Of a stretch of 64,000 nucleotides of DNA, positions 11,850 to 21,745 are shown one piece after another (position 1 is the first letter of the stretch; each line of letters opens with the position of its first letter). The position numbers were made by a program, and so were the translations under genes. The stretch lies in assembly GCF_949987515.2 (NCBI RefSeq), contig NC_082684.1, positions 51,302,006 through 51,366,005 of the forward strand. Direction: 5' to 3'. This DNA comes from Delphinus delphis (taxonomy: Eukaryota > Chordata > Mammalia > Artiodactyla > Delphinidae). The notes beneath the pieces were generated by a model. That model saw nothing but the letters and a program-made list of their open reading frames with translations. It was not told the DNA's origin and made no database searches.

Positions 11850-13603
11850 TGCCTGTGTTCTGGTGGGTGGGCCTGGATCTTTCTGGTGGGCAGGGCCACG
11901 TCCAGTGGTGTGTTTTGGGGTGTCTGTGAACTTAGTATGATTTTAGGCAAGCTCTCTGCTAATGGGTGGGGTTGTGTTCCTGTCTTGCTAGTTGTTTGTC
12001 ATGGGGTGTCCAGCCCTAGAGCTTGCTGGCCGTTGAGTGGAGCTGGGTCTTTGCATTGAGACACAGATCTCTGGGAGATCTCTCGCAGATTGATGTTACA
12101 TGGGGCTGGGAGGTCTCTGGTGGACTAATGTCCTGAACTTGGCTCTCCCACCTCAGAGGCTCAGGCCTGATACCTGGCTGGAGCACCAAGACCCTGTCAG
12201 CCACACAGGTCAGAAGAAAAGGGAGAAAAAAAGAAAGAAAAAAGTTTATTAAAATAATAATAAAAAAAGAAGAGAGCAACAAATTCAAGAAACAAATCCA
12301 CCAACGATAATAAGCACTAAACACTAAACTAAGAAAAACATAAAAATCAGAAACAATCAGTTGCAGACAGCAAATCCCAAGTCTACAGTTGCTCCTAACA
12401 TCCACTGCCTCAATTTTGGGATGTTTTGTTGTCTGTTCAGGTATTCCACAGATGCAGGGTACATCACGTTGATTATGGAGATTTAATCCACTGCTCCTGT
12501 GGCTGCTGGGAGAGATTTCCCTTTCTCTACTTTGTTCACACACCTCCTTGGGTTCAGCTTTGGTTTTGTCCCCACCTCTGCGAGTAGGCCACCCTCAGGT
12601 ATCTGTTACCCACCCAGACAGGACGGGGTTAAAGCTGCGGCTGATTAGGGGACTCTGGCTAACGCAGGCTGAGGGGAGGGAGGGGTACAGTAGTCATAAT
12701 TGGAATGCAGGGCGAGCATTTGGTGGCAGAGGATGGCATGATGTTGCAGCTGCCTGAGGCATGCCGTATGTTCTCCCAGGGAAGTTGTCCCTGGATGACA
12801 GGACCCTGACAGTGGCGGGCTGCACAAGCCCCTGGGGGCATGTGGTATTGACGTGTGCTTTCACACAGGATTCTTGGTGGCTGCAGCAGCAGCATTAGCA
12901 TTTCATACCCTTCTTTGGGGTCTGAGCTTATAGCTGCATCTTGTGCCCGTCTCTGGAGCTCAGTTAGGTGGTGCTCTGAATCCCCTCTCCTTGCGCACCC
13001 CGAAACAATTTTCTCTTGCCTCTTCGGCAGGTCCAGACTTTTTCCCGGACTCCCTCCTGGCTAGGTGTGGCGCACTAGCCCTCTTCAGGCTGTGTTCATG
13101 CAGCCAAGCCCAGTCCTCTCCCTGGGATCTGACCTCTGAAGCCTGAGCCTCAGTTCCCAACCTTCACCTGCCGCAGCAGGTGTGCAGACAAGCCTGTCAG
13201 GCTGGTGAGTGCTGGTCGGCACCAATCCTCTGTGCAGGAATGTCTCCGCTTTGCCCTCCGCACCCCTGTTGCTGTGCTCTCCTTTGTGGCTCCAAAGCTT
13301 CCCCCGCCATCCCCATCTCTGCCAGTGAAGGGGCTTCCTAGTGTGTGGAAACTTTTCCGCCTTCACACTCCATCCCAGAGGTACAGGTCCCATCCCTATT
13401 CTTTTGTCTCTGTTTTTTCTTTTTTCTTTTGCCCTACCCAGGTATGTGGGGGGTTTCTTGCCTTTTGGGAAGTCTGAGGTCTTCTGCCAGCATTCAGTAG
13501 GTGTTCTGTAGGAGTTGTTCTGCATGTAGATGTATTTTTGATGTATTTGTGGGGAGGAAGGTGATCTCCACATCTTACTCCTCTGCCATCTTCAAGGTCC
13601 CCC
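11850..13603 (-). promoter_or_regulatory. L1 5'UTR / internal Pol II promoter region
   Basis: A GC-richer interval compared with the surrounding AT-rich DNA, with many CA/TG remnants consistent with past CpG methylation. It lies upstream (minus strand) of ORF1 and ends in the conserved L1 start near 13603. It includes an A-rich interval (about 12208-12330, read on plus) that looks like an internal purine tract of cetartiodactyl L1 leaders. Its many short open frames on both strands are not genes. Promoter activity is inferred from the L1 family and not shown by the sequence. Confidence 0.7.
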
Positions 13604-14461
13604 TAAAAAGTTTTCTTAAATAATACATTCTAAATTTTGGGACTTGAGATAAGCCTTTATAAACATTGTAAAAGGTAATTATTATTCTTCACATTTTTTA
13701 GGAAGAATTAATTTTGCAGGAGGGTCTCAGTATAATACTATCTCACTGTGAAAAATATGAAAATTTAGCAGATATTTATTGTTCTTTTTTGGTAGACTGG
13801 GAAATTCTCTGAACTGTAAGAGCCCTGTTTTCATCTTTTTCATCTATCAAGGAGGAATATAAGTATGAGTATAACCTGAAGAACATTCAATGAGTTTCTT
13901 TTTTCAAAAATGTGTAATTGTGGGTGTGGAACATTTCAGCTATTCATAGTTTAGCATGTTTGCTATCAGATGCTACTTGATGTTTTTCCTTGTCAAAGCT
14001 GTCTTTTTCGACTATGCCTATTGAAAATTCATTATGTCTTTCAAGACAGATGAAATATTTGCTTGCAGAATTGTTCCAGTTTTTTGAAGACTATAAATGA
14101 TTATATGTGTATTTTTGTTTTTAACCACCACTATGTCTCCATCTGTTCTTTGTAGGTTTCTGCCAAGAGGAAAAACATGACAAAGAATCTAGACCTAGTC
14201 CTACCATGTTTCTGAAATTTTATGTTTGTTTATAGAGGAAAAGCAATTACACGTAATTGTATAATAAGGCATTGCTCCTTTTTACTGAGTGGAAGATGAT
14301 TGCTGCCAGACCTGGCTGAAATTAGGGTGGAGATGGTGAGGGAGATGATGGAGAAATATCGTTCCATCCAAAAAAAAAGCTGTCCTCATTGTTTGGCTGG
14401 GCTGACCTGATAAATCAGCTTTTTAATTTAAAATTTTCACAGTTAAAAAATAATTAATTCT
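13604..14461. other. unassigned AT-rich sequence
   Basis: No repeat or coding segment recognised. Confidence 0.5.
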
Positions 14462-14530
14462 TTTACTAAGTATTTTTTGAGCACCTTCTATATACAAAGC
14501 ACTGTCAGCTAAGCAATATAATTATTTTCT
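14462..14530 (-). repeat. short L2/MIR 3'-end fragment
   Basis: The stretch tttttgagcaccttctatat followed by acaaagcactgtcagctaag matches the reversed 3' end shared by L2 and MIR elements ('ttattgagcacctactatgt'). It is too short to choose the family. Confidence 0.45.
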
Positions 14531-15739
14531 TTTAAGAACCTAGCAAGTCTTACCAACTTCTGTCTTTATTCAGCAAAGGAAAAGAAAAGCCCAACCTTTC
14601 TTTGCTGCAATGGTACAGATTTGTTTTCAGTATATTGAATCCAAACCTTGAATAAGATAATTTTTCTTTTCCAAAAGATTATTGTCTAGATGCAGTTTGT
14701 TTTGGCTGTTATATAATATCTTCCTGGAGAGGTATTCATTCACTATTTCTAGATTATTAAATATCAATTTAGGAGATTAATAAAAGGTCCCCGAAATGAC
14801 CTGATAGTGGAAAAATCATTTCTAAAAAGAGGGGTAGCTCTTGTTGCAATAAAATGTTAGAACCATTAACCTTATTTTCAATGTTCTGTCTCCCCCTTTG
14901 ATTTTCATTGGGCTAGTAAAGTGCTGTGATTAGAGACTGGATGTATTTTCAGCTGGTAATGTGGTATTTTAATATTATGAATCCTGCTTCTCTTTTTCTT
15001 TGTTGTGATGTTGATTTGTTTTTTCCAAACTATTTCATAACATTTGAAATATGAATTTGACACACATTTCTGAAAATATAGCAGTGATTTTGCTGTTAGT
15101 TTGATATCCACTGCAACCTGACAGGGGTGCTTTTATTCTGTGAATTATTAGGGTTATGTAATATTCCTAGAAATGATGTTTTATAAAATCATGAAAATGA
15201 GCCTTATACAATTGGAGGAATGGAGTTTTGTGCCTTTGTTGGTCTCTGGTGTCTCTTATTGGCCCAAACTAATAGAAGCCAGGGTATCTTATTTGTATTG
15301 TCATTTCCACACAAAATGTAATCTGTAAATACCAGTAAAAGGAGCATTTTTTTTTCATACGGGAGAGAATGTTCTCTCTTTATGGTAGTTTGTAGAAGGA
15401 TAGTAGATTAAAAGTTCAAAGCACTTCTGTTATTGAAATAATGGAATAAGATGGAAGTTGAAAATGTTAATGTTCCCCCCTTAAAATGGAAAGTAATATT
15501 TCCTTTCCAAGTGTTACTCCATGAGTAGTTTTTCACATACCCTATCCCCCCAGGATATTTTCTATATTGTCTTAGTTTGAGAGAAATAGTTTCTTTAGCA
15601 GTTTCTTTGATTAAAGTGGAAAATATCCTAGGCAGCCTTCAAAATACTGTGCAAATTCTCATCTCAGCACCAGCTCCTGTGTTTTCTTTTCCTGTAATAC
15701 AATCCAATACTTCACCACACCAGACAGAATGCTCAGCTC
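14531..15739. other. unassigned sequence
   Basis: About 1.2 kb of AT-rich DNA with no recognisable element. Open frames at 14905-15111 and 15577-15768 are short and show no family motif. Confidence 0.5.
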
Positions 15740-15985
15740 AAGCAACAGGTCTTCTGGACCTCCTATAGCTTATTTGCCTTAGTCCACATTGAAACACCCC
15801 TTCCCCTTGTGTTAACTCTTATCTACCTTGAAAGAAGCTTTTCACTTGGCTCTTTCTCTTGTTCTTTCATGTTTATGCATTTTGATTTTCTGACTGCTGT
15901 GTAAACTCTGTGGGAGCAGGAACCATGTTTTATAAGTCCTCTGTAACCCTGTGATGCTGGGAAAAGAGTAGCTACTCAGGAAATT
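15740..15985 (+). repeat. L2 3'-end relic
   Basis: Towards its end it shows the L2 signature: 'aaactctgtgggagcaggaa' (from 'taagctccttgagggcaggg'), then 'gtaaccctgtgatgctggga', then 'gtagctactcaggaaattat' in place of the tail. Strongly diverged. Confidence 0.5.
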
Positions 15986-16054
15986 ATCTTTCTTGATTGG
16001 GAGTGACATCTGGAACCCCAGTATGAGCAGTGGTATTGGGTCCCATATGCTTTT

Positions 16055-16405
16055 GGCTTCTGTCTTAGCTTGGCTGCTGCAATGAAAATACTATATAGAT
16101 TGGGTGGCTTGTAAACAACAGAAATTTATTTCTAACAGTTTTGGAAGCTGGGAAGTCCAAAATTTTATATCTGGTGAGGACCTGCTTCCTGGGTCATAGG
16201 TTCATCTTTTTGCTGTGTCCTCGCATGGTAGAAGGGACAAGGATCTCTTTGAAGTTTCTTTTATAAGGGCACTAATCCCATAAATGAGGGCTCTACCCTC
16301 ATGATCTGTTCAACTCTGAAAGGTCCCACTTCCAAATACAGTCACATTGGGGATTAGGTACCAACACGAATTTGGGGGGATAAAAACATTCAAGTCTATG
16401 GCAAC
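16055..16405 (-). mobile_element. solo LTR, ERVL-MaLR (MST/MLT1-like)
   Basis: Reversed MaLR LTR blocks are clear on the plus strand: 'gtcttagcttggctgctgca', 'ggtggcttgtaaacaacaga', 'aatttatttctaacagtttt', 'tgctgtgtcctcgcatggta', 'taagggcactaatcccataa', 'gagggctctaccctcatgat' and 'aacacgaatttggggggata'. No retroviral genes adjoin it, so it is a solo LTR. Confidence 0.85.
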
Positions 16406-17484
16406 TTCCTTTCTGAAAAGGCCCAGTGCCTGTATGCAGAAGGAGGTTAAAATGTGTTAATTCCATAAATGAATGAGGTAATGGATGGGATGTAATTGGT
16501 CTTTGTTGAATTAGGTGAAATAATCTCCTAAAGAAAGCCTTAGAAATGGTATAAAACCTGCCTGAAATGGACTAAGCCTTGCAGATGGGCATGTCAAGTG
16601 TGATGACAACCAGTAGTATAGGGCACTGGAAACTGGGAAAAACAGTGAGATGGCAACAAGTTTCTGCTTAAAGGGAGAAGATAACTTGCTTGGACCCATG
16701 CCCTATGGGAAATACAAGCTTTGATTAAGAATCTAAGTTTCCTAGTACCATACCTGAAGCCTGACCATTAAAAATTTTTTTTATTATGTTTTAATAGTCT
16801 GACCATTTTGTGTAAAAACAAGCCTTTATAAGTATTGTTGGAGAAAGTGACTGGAGAGAAAAACTAAGCAAATGAACCTAAAGCTGCTGATTCAGCAGCA
16901 GGTGCTTCCACTAGCGCTGTTTTGATCCGTTGTTTCTTGAGGGGAGAGAACAGCTCTCTTAGAAACATGGACTCGAGGAGCACTTCTGTGTGAGCTTTCA
17001 GAGCATGTTCCTTGCCAGGTGAGTTGTGTTGCCCTCTTAGAGCACATTTTTTCTGTAAGGTTCTTTTACCATCAAAATCTGTCAACTTCGGAGGTTTTTT
17101 GACTCCACAACTAGGGTAGGGAGTACAGTGTTGGTGATGTACCTTTACATTGGTGCTCTTTGAGGTGGTGTCTCCGTAAAAGTTTCCTAATATTCTTTTA
17201 TTTCTGCAGCGTTTTGCTTGTCATCTCATCACCACTTACTTAGTAAGGATGGGATTTTCTAGTAAACCTGGATGTGTTTTGCTCGTGAAAAATACATTTA
17301 AGAGAAAATATCTGAGGTACTGTGGCATCACAAGTTCTGGAATTAGGACATGGACATCTTTGGAAGGTCATTATTTTACCTACTACATAAGCTGTTTGAA
17401 TTCATCCTGAAGGCAAGGAGAAGCTATTGACGTATATTTATCCAAAGAATATGGTGGTGCTTTAGAGAGTTATGCTTCAGAGGG
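16406..17484. other. unassigned sequence
   Basis: About 1.1 kb with no recognisable repeat. The minus-strand open frame at 16864-17085 has no family motif. Confidence 0.45.
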
Positions 17485-17910
17485 GTCACTTTGTTGGAAG
17501 TGTAGATATTTGAGGCAAGGTGAAAAAGGATACTGCAATTTTCCATGCAAGCACTATGGGATCCTGAAACATGGCAGGTAGCAATGTGGCTGGAAGGGGA
17601 CAGGGCAGACTTAGTTAGAAAATGGGTGTAGGGACTGATTGAGGTATTTGGAATGAGTCATCCTGGATGACTCTGAAGCTCCAGCCATAGGGAGCCTAGG
17701 TAGATGACAATTCCATTTGCCAAGATAGACAATAAAGAAGGAAGTGCCAGCTTATCTGGGGAGACAAAAGACTTGATTTCAGTTTTGGTTGTGTTCAGTT
17801 TGAGCTGAGAGGTATGGTACCCAGTTGAAAAAGATCTGGAGCCCAGGAGAGAGGACTGTATTTGGAATCATCAGACAACAACTGCATGGAAATGGAAGAG
17901 GTGGCTTAAG
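17485..17910 (-). repeat. L2 ORF2 relic (reverse-transcriptase part), minus strand
   Basis: The block order matches the reversed L2 reverse-transcriptase region: 'catcctggatgactctgaag', 'caattccatttgccaagata', 'tgatttcagttttggttgtg' (from the LKLN-x-SKTELLIF codons), then a region with 'ctggagcccaggagagagga' and 'tggaatcatcagacaacaac'. No frame survives. Confidence 0.6.
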
Positions 17911-18824
17911 GATAGAATATAAAATGAGAAGACTTGAGGCTACTTCTATGAATAATTTCAAGGTCTATATCAATGACTGGTTTTACAAAACTCTTGATAT
18001 ACTTTTACAAGTGCTATTGGACATAAACTCATGCGTGCTCCATATTTTGTTCAAACTCATGATAAATAAGAGTTGAGGTCCTTTAGGATGTGGCTAAACC
18101 TTTATATATCTGAATTGCCTCTTGTGTTCTCCCACTGATTGAATGAATACCTATCCACACTCAAGCATAAATTTAGTTTGGAGTTACACTGGAATTCTTT
18201 GTGTTAAAATATAAATCCCAAATTATCAAAATCAATTATTTGTCTTTGGTTTATTGATGCCTTTTATAATATAACTTACAAGAGGAATATTTGGTGTTTC
18301 GCTGTTTGAGATTTGTTTTTCAAAGTTACAATAATTACCCCTGTTACAATCAGGTTAAATATAGATACTTCCTAGGGCAGTATTTGAAATGTGTGTGTTG
18401 TCAATGCTGAACACTCAGTGTCTTTTCTTTACCTTAAATCAGTGGATAGGGTTATTATCACAAAGTTTTATACCAGTTCCACACAACTTTATGATCCTGT
18501 TAGTGTCAGAAAGAAGCTGTGAGAGACAATCTGAAAGTTCCTCAGGAATGAGCACCTTTCCCAGGATTTATTTTCTCAGCTGATAATATCATCACTCTGT
18601 CTTTTTTTTTGACTGTAGACCTTCACGGTCATCTTTGGCCTCACTTTCCTTCTCTTTGTTCAACAGGCCACCACGTTTTGTTAGTTCCCCTTTTGAATTG
18701 ACTTATCGTTTTCTACTCTTATTTTTCCCAAACTCTTGAAATAGGCTGGATGCAGGGAGAATTATTAAAAGCTTATCTCCAGCTCATTTATTTTAAACAT
18801 TGTCACTAAGTAAGTTTTCTGAAA
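17911..18824. other. unassigned sequence
   Basis: No recognisable element in about 900 bases. Confidence 0.45.
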
Positions 18825-19160
18825 CAACTGATCATATCCTGTATAAACCCTTCGGTAGCTCTACTTTACCTGTAAAATAAAGCCCCAAGCCTCTGACATC
18901 CGAGGCCCGGTTTGCCCTCCTCCAGACGCTTCCCACTGGGGACCTCCCACTCTGTGCTTTGTCGCTTTTCTCCTACTGTTCTGATTGGAAGAGCCTTTCT
19001 TCCTCTGCCTTCCTGGCCTCCACATTGGCTTGGGGAGTGCTGACTTTTTTTCAAAAGTCCAGCTCAAAGGGCATCTCCTTTGTGTGACTTTGACTCTTAC
19101 CTACGACTGCTCTAAGTGTTCTCACCATATTAACCCTTTCTACTTTAATTCTTTAGGTGT
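18825..19160 (+). repeat. L2 relic, plus strand
   Basis: Characteristic L2 3' coding and UTR wording: 'ctgtaaaataaagccccaag', 'cctggcctccacattggctt', 'agtccagctcaaagggcatc' (from 'cagctcaaatgtcacctcct') and a following pyrimidine-rich region. No open frame is retained. Confidence 0.6.
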
Positions 19161-19239
19161 CCACATCCCCCCCCTCACTGCTCTCGCCTCTGTATCCTTA
19201 GCATATAATTAGTATTTAGTAATAATTTGAGTGGTTTGA

Positions 19240-19350
19240 TGGAAAATCTGGTGAGAGTCTAGTTTCAGCCCCTCCCCTGATTGACTATGCATCTCTGGGC
19301 CTCTTTTCTTTGCCTATAACATGGGAGGAAATTCAAGTACATGTATATCA
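19240..19350 (+). repeat. MIR fragment
   Basis: A short core match: 'ctctgggcctcttttctttg' followed by 'cctataacatgggagg', corresponding to the MIR 'cctcagtttcctcatctgta' and 'aaaatgggg' blocks. Confidence 0.45.
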
Positions 19351-19905
19351 GCTCAATTCATGATATCCTGAGATCTCTACTGTAAGTGTTCAATTTACAT
19401 CATGAGGTTTTAAGATGAGGAATGTGCAAGTTACTTGAGTTTCAGAAGCAGGCATTCTTATTATTTTCTTCCAAGAATGCCTGGTGAAACAATTCCACAG
19501 GACTCTCTATTTTAACATTATCCAGTTTTCTGGGTTTCTCAGGAGACTTGCTCTTTCATGTACACAAAGGCTATTGACCAAGGTTAATGAGCAGGTGGGG
19601 CTGCAAGTAACCCTTGTTAGTAAAACCTGGCTTCAGTTCAGGAACATGAAAATCTAACCTGTCCCAGGCTTTGGGAATCTGTGGGTGTCCAGCCTTTTTT
19701 TTTTTTTTTTAACCTTCGATTCTCAAATCCCCTTTAGTTCCTAAAGGCACTGGACTTCTGATTGAGTTATGAGAATGTACTCAGACAGCTGCACAATAAT
19801 CTTACTTTTATCTTCCCAAGATTTGAGGAATTGTGCTTAGGTTTTATGAAAAGTCCAGGAGGTATATACCACCTCATGGAAAAGTATAATTAGAACTGGT
19901 GTATT
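19351..19905. other. unassigned sequence with a T16 run
   Basis: Nothing recognised apart from a run of 16 T near 19695-19711. The run could be the tail of an undetected minus-strand retroposed copy, but no body is recognisable beside it. Confidence 0.4.
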
Positions 19906-20345
19906 AGTTTGCTAGGGCTGTCATAACCAAATACCACAAGCTCAGTGGCTTAAGGAACCTGAATTTATTGTCTCACAGTTCTGGAGGCCTGAAGTCTGAG
20001 ATCAAAGTGTCAGTGGTGTTCGTTCCTTCTGAGTGCTATGCCTCTCTCCAAGGTTCTAGTGGTTTACTGGCAATCTTTAGAGTTCCTTGGCCTGTAGAAG
20101 CATCATCCCCATCTCTGCCTTCATCTTCACATGCATTCTCCTTGTGTGTATATCTGTCTTGATGTCCAAATTCCCCCTTTTTACAAGTACACCAGTCATA
20201 TTGGATTAGGGCCTGCCATAATAACCTTACTGTAACATGATTACTTCTGGAAAGACCCTATTTCCAAATTAGATCACATTTTGAGGTACTGGGGGTTAGG
20301 ACTTCAACATATTGTTTTTTGGGACCTAATTCCACCCATAACAAG
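19906..20345 (-). mobile_element. solo LTR, ERVL-MaLR (MLT1-like)
   Basis: Reversed LTR blocks on plus: 'attagtttgctagggctgtc', 'accaaataccacaagctcag', 'attgtctcacagttctggag', 'cagtcatattggattagggc', 'agaccctatttccaaattag', 'ttgaggtactgggggttagg' and 'gacctaattccacccataac'. Nearly complete and well preserved for its age. Confidence 0.87.
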
Positions 20346-20889
20346 TGGTATGTGCTGGTATACGTGCTGGCTGCAGCTCTGGAGTCAGTCCTGGAGGTCC
20401 CTGGCTGAGCTTGTGTCAGGGCTTAGCCCTTTGGTGCTGCACTGTGGCGGTGTCTGGGGGGATGGAGGGGTGGCTGGGGACATGTGTGAGGCAGAGGCTA
20501 TTTACCAGTTGGTAGGGAAGTATTTTAAACCTTTTCTAGCCAATTACCATCCTTGGTTTGAGAGATTGACTTACTCTGCAATATATTTTAGGGGTGCTGG
20601 AAAGACCATTACTTCTTAAAATTCCCATTTGTTGGTTGATACCTGAATTTATATTTTCAGTCACTCATCACAGTAACTTAAAATGTCTGAGCACTGCTAA
20701 AATGTGAATTCTTCAGTTATGTTTTAATCTGAGGCCCCAACTATCAAGTCTCTGCTCATTTGTTTGAAAGTCTAGTGCTTGTTTTCATTCCTCGGTTTGC
20801 ATTTATGTTGTATGAACCAAAATGGCTGGTAGCTTGACTGATTACAGTCTAGTTTTCTTGAGTTTCAATTAGGGAAGTTGTTCCTTACT
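20346..20889. other. unassigned sequence
   Basis: A G-rich patch near 20440-20490 and otherwise nothing recognised. The open frame at 20281-20619 overlaps the LTR end and shows no family. Confidence 0.45.
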
Positions 20890-21070
20890 AAGCGTACATT
20901 TTGTGCCATGCGCTATTCTTCCTCATGGCAACTCTAGGAGGAAGGTGTTTTACTGTCTCCTAAGAGATGCGACAACAGAGGCACAGAGCAGTTAAGCAAC
21001 TTGTCCAAAGCCACAAGTAGTAAGGCTTCTGGAGTCTGTGCTGCTAACCAGTGTACCATTGTGCCTCTGT
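20890..21070 (-). repeat. MIR SINE relic, minus strand
   Basis: Reversed MIR blocks: 'tttgtgccatgcgctattct', 'gaggcacagagcagttaagc', 'aacttgtccaaagccacaag', 'tagtaaggcttctggagtct' and 'tgctaaccagtgtaccattg'. Confidence 0.75.
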
Positions 21071-21602
21071 GTAAATAACCTGTGTTAATAATAAGCAAGA
21101 GAGACTATTTTTGTTTTTCTTGAGTCGGCCTTGTGATATATTTTAAAATGATTGTGGCATAATCTATTTTAGATTTGCTTGGTAGTAATGAAGAGCATAA
21201 CAGAATATATACAGAAATAAAGAAAAAAATCCCCTCTTTTCCCTTTCTCCAGCAGCAATGTTTGGCTCCAGGCATAGCCTTGTGGATTAGGAAAAGGTGT
21301 CTGTGATCTGAGGGATTCCCCTGGCCTCAGCTTTTGATAATACCTGAAAATTTAACCCTGAACATTCATTGTATTTATGGAAACTGTCAGGTAAAAAGTT
21401 ATTGATTAATTCATCTACCCTGGAATAGTCAAATTTGAGTGCCTCCCCCTGTTGTGAGCATTTAATGGAATCTGAGATGACTTTCTGAGGATGACTTTCT
21501 GTGGTAAGTTGCGATAGTGGCCATGTTTTATTGCTGCTGTGGAACTTGGCTGATGGTGGCTAAGGAATCCAGGAATAGAAACTACATATTAATTACTCAA
21601 TT
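21071..21602. other. unassigned sequence
   Basis: No element recognised. Confidence 0.45.
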
Positions 21603-21745
21603 TGATCCTACAAATATTTATTGATACTTCCTCTGGGCTCCACATTGTGCTGTCTGCTGGGATAGAGCCAGCCCCTACTGTGGATAAAATGACATGCTGA
21701 AAGGAGTATGTAGGGCTCTGAAAATAAACTCATTACCTTGGGAGT
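21603..21745 (-). repeat. L2 3'-end relic, minus strand
   Basis: Reversed L2 end: 'acaaatatttattgatactt', 'cacattgtgctgtctgctgg' and 'gatagagccagcccctactg'. Short and diverged. Confidence 0.5.

Larger units (their letters stand above)
6604..13603 (-). mobile_element. near-full-length LINE-1, minus strand, inactivated
   Basis: About 7 kb, the expected size of a complete cetartiodactyl L1. On the minus strand it runs 5'UTR (about 13603-11850), ORF1 (about 11750-10829), ORF2 (about 10742-7074), 3'UTR (7073-6614) and a short A tail (the T tract at 6605-6613). The 5' end carries the typical L1 start, reading gaccttgaagatggcagagg on the minus strand. ORF1 is heavily interrupted. ORF2 stays mostly in one frame with several stops and a frameshifted C-terminus. 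A clear target-site duplication was not found. The copy cannot mobilise but is young enough for all domains to be readable. Confidence 0.93.

Noticed and set aside
7074..13573. Many open frames on both strands, some over 140 codons
   Set aside because: On the minus strand they are fragments of L1 ORF1/ORF2 or the 5'UTR. Plus-strand frames are antisense shadows.
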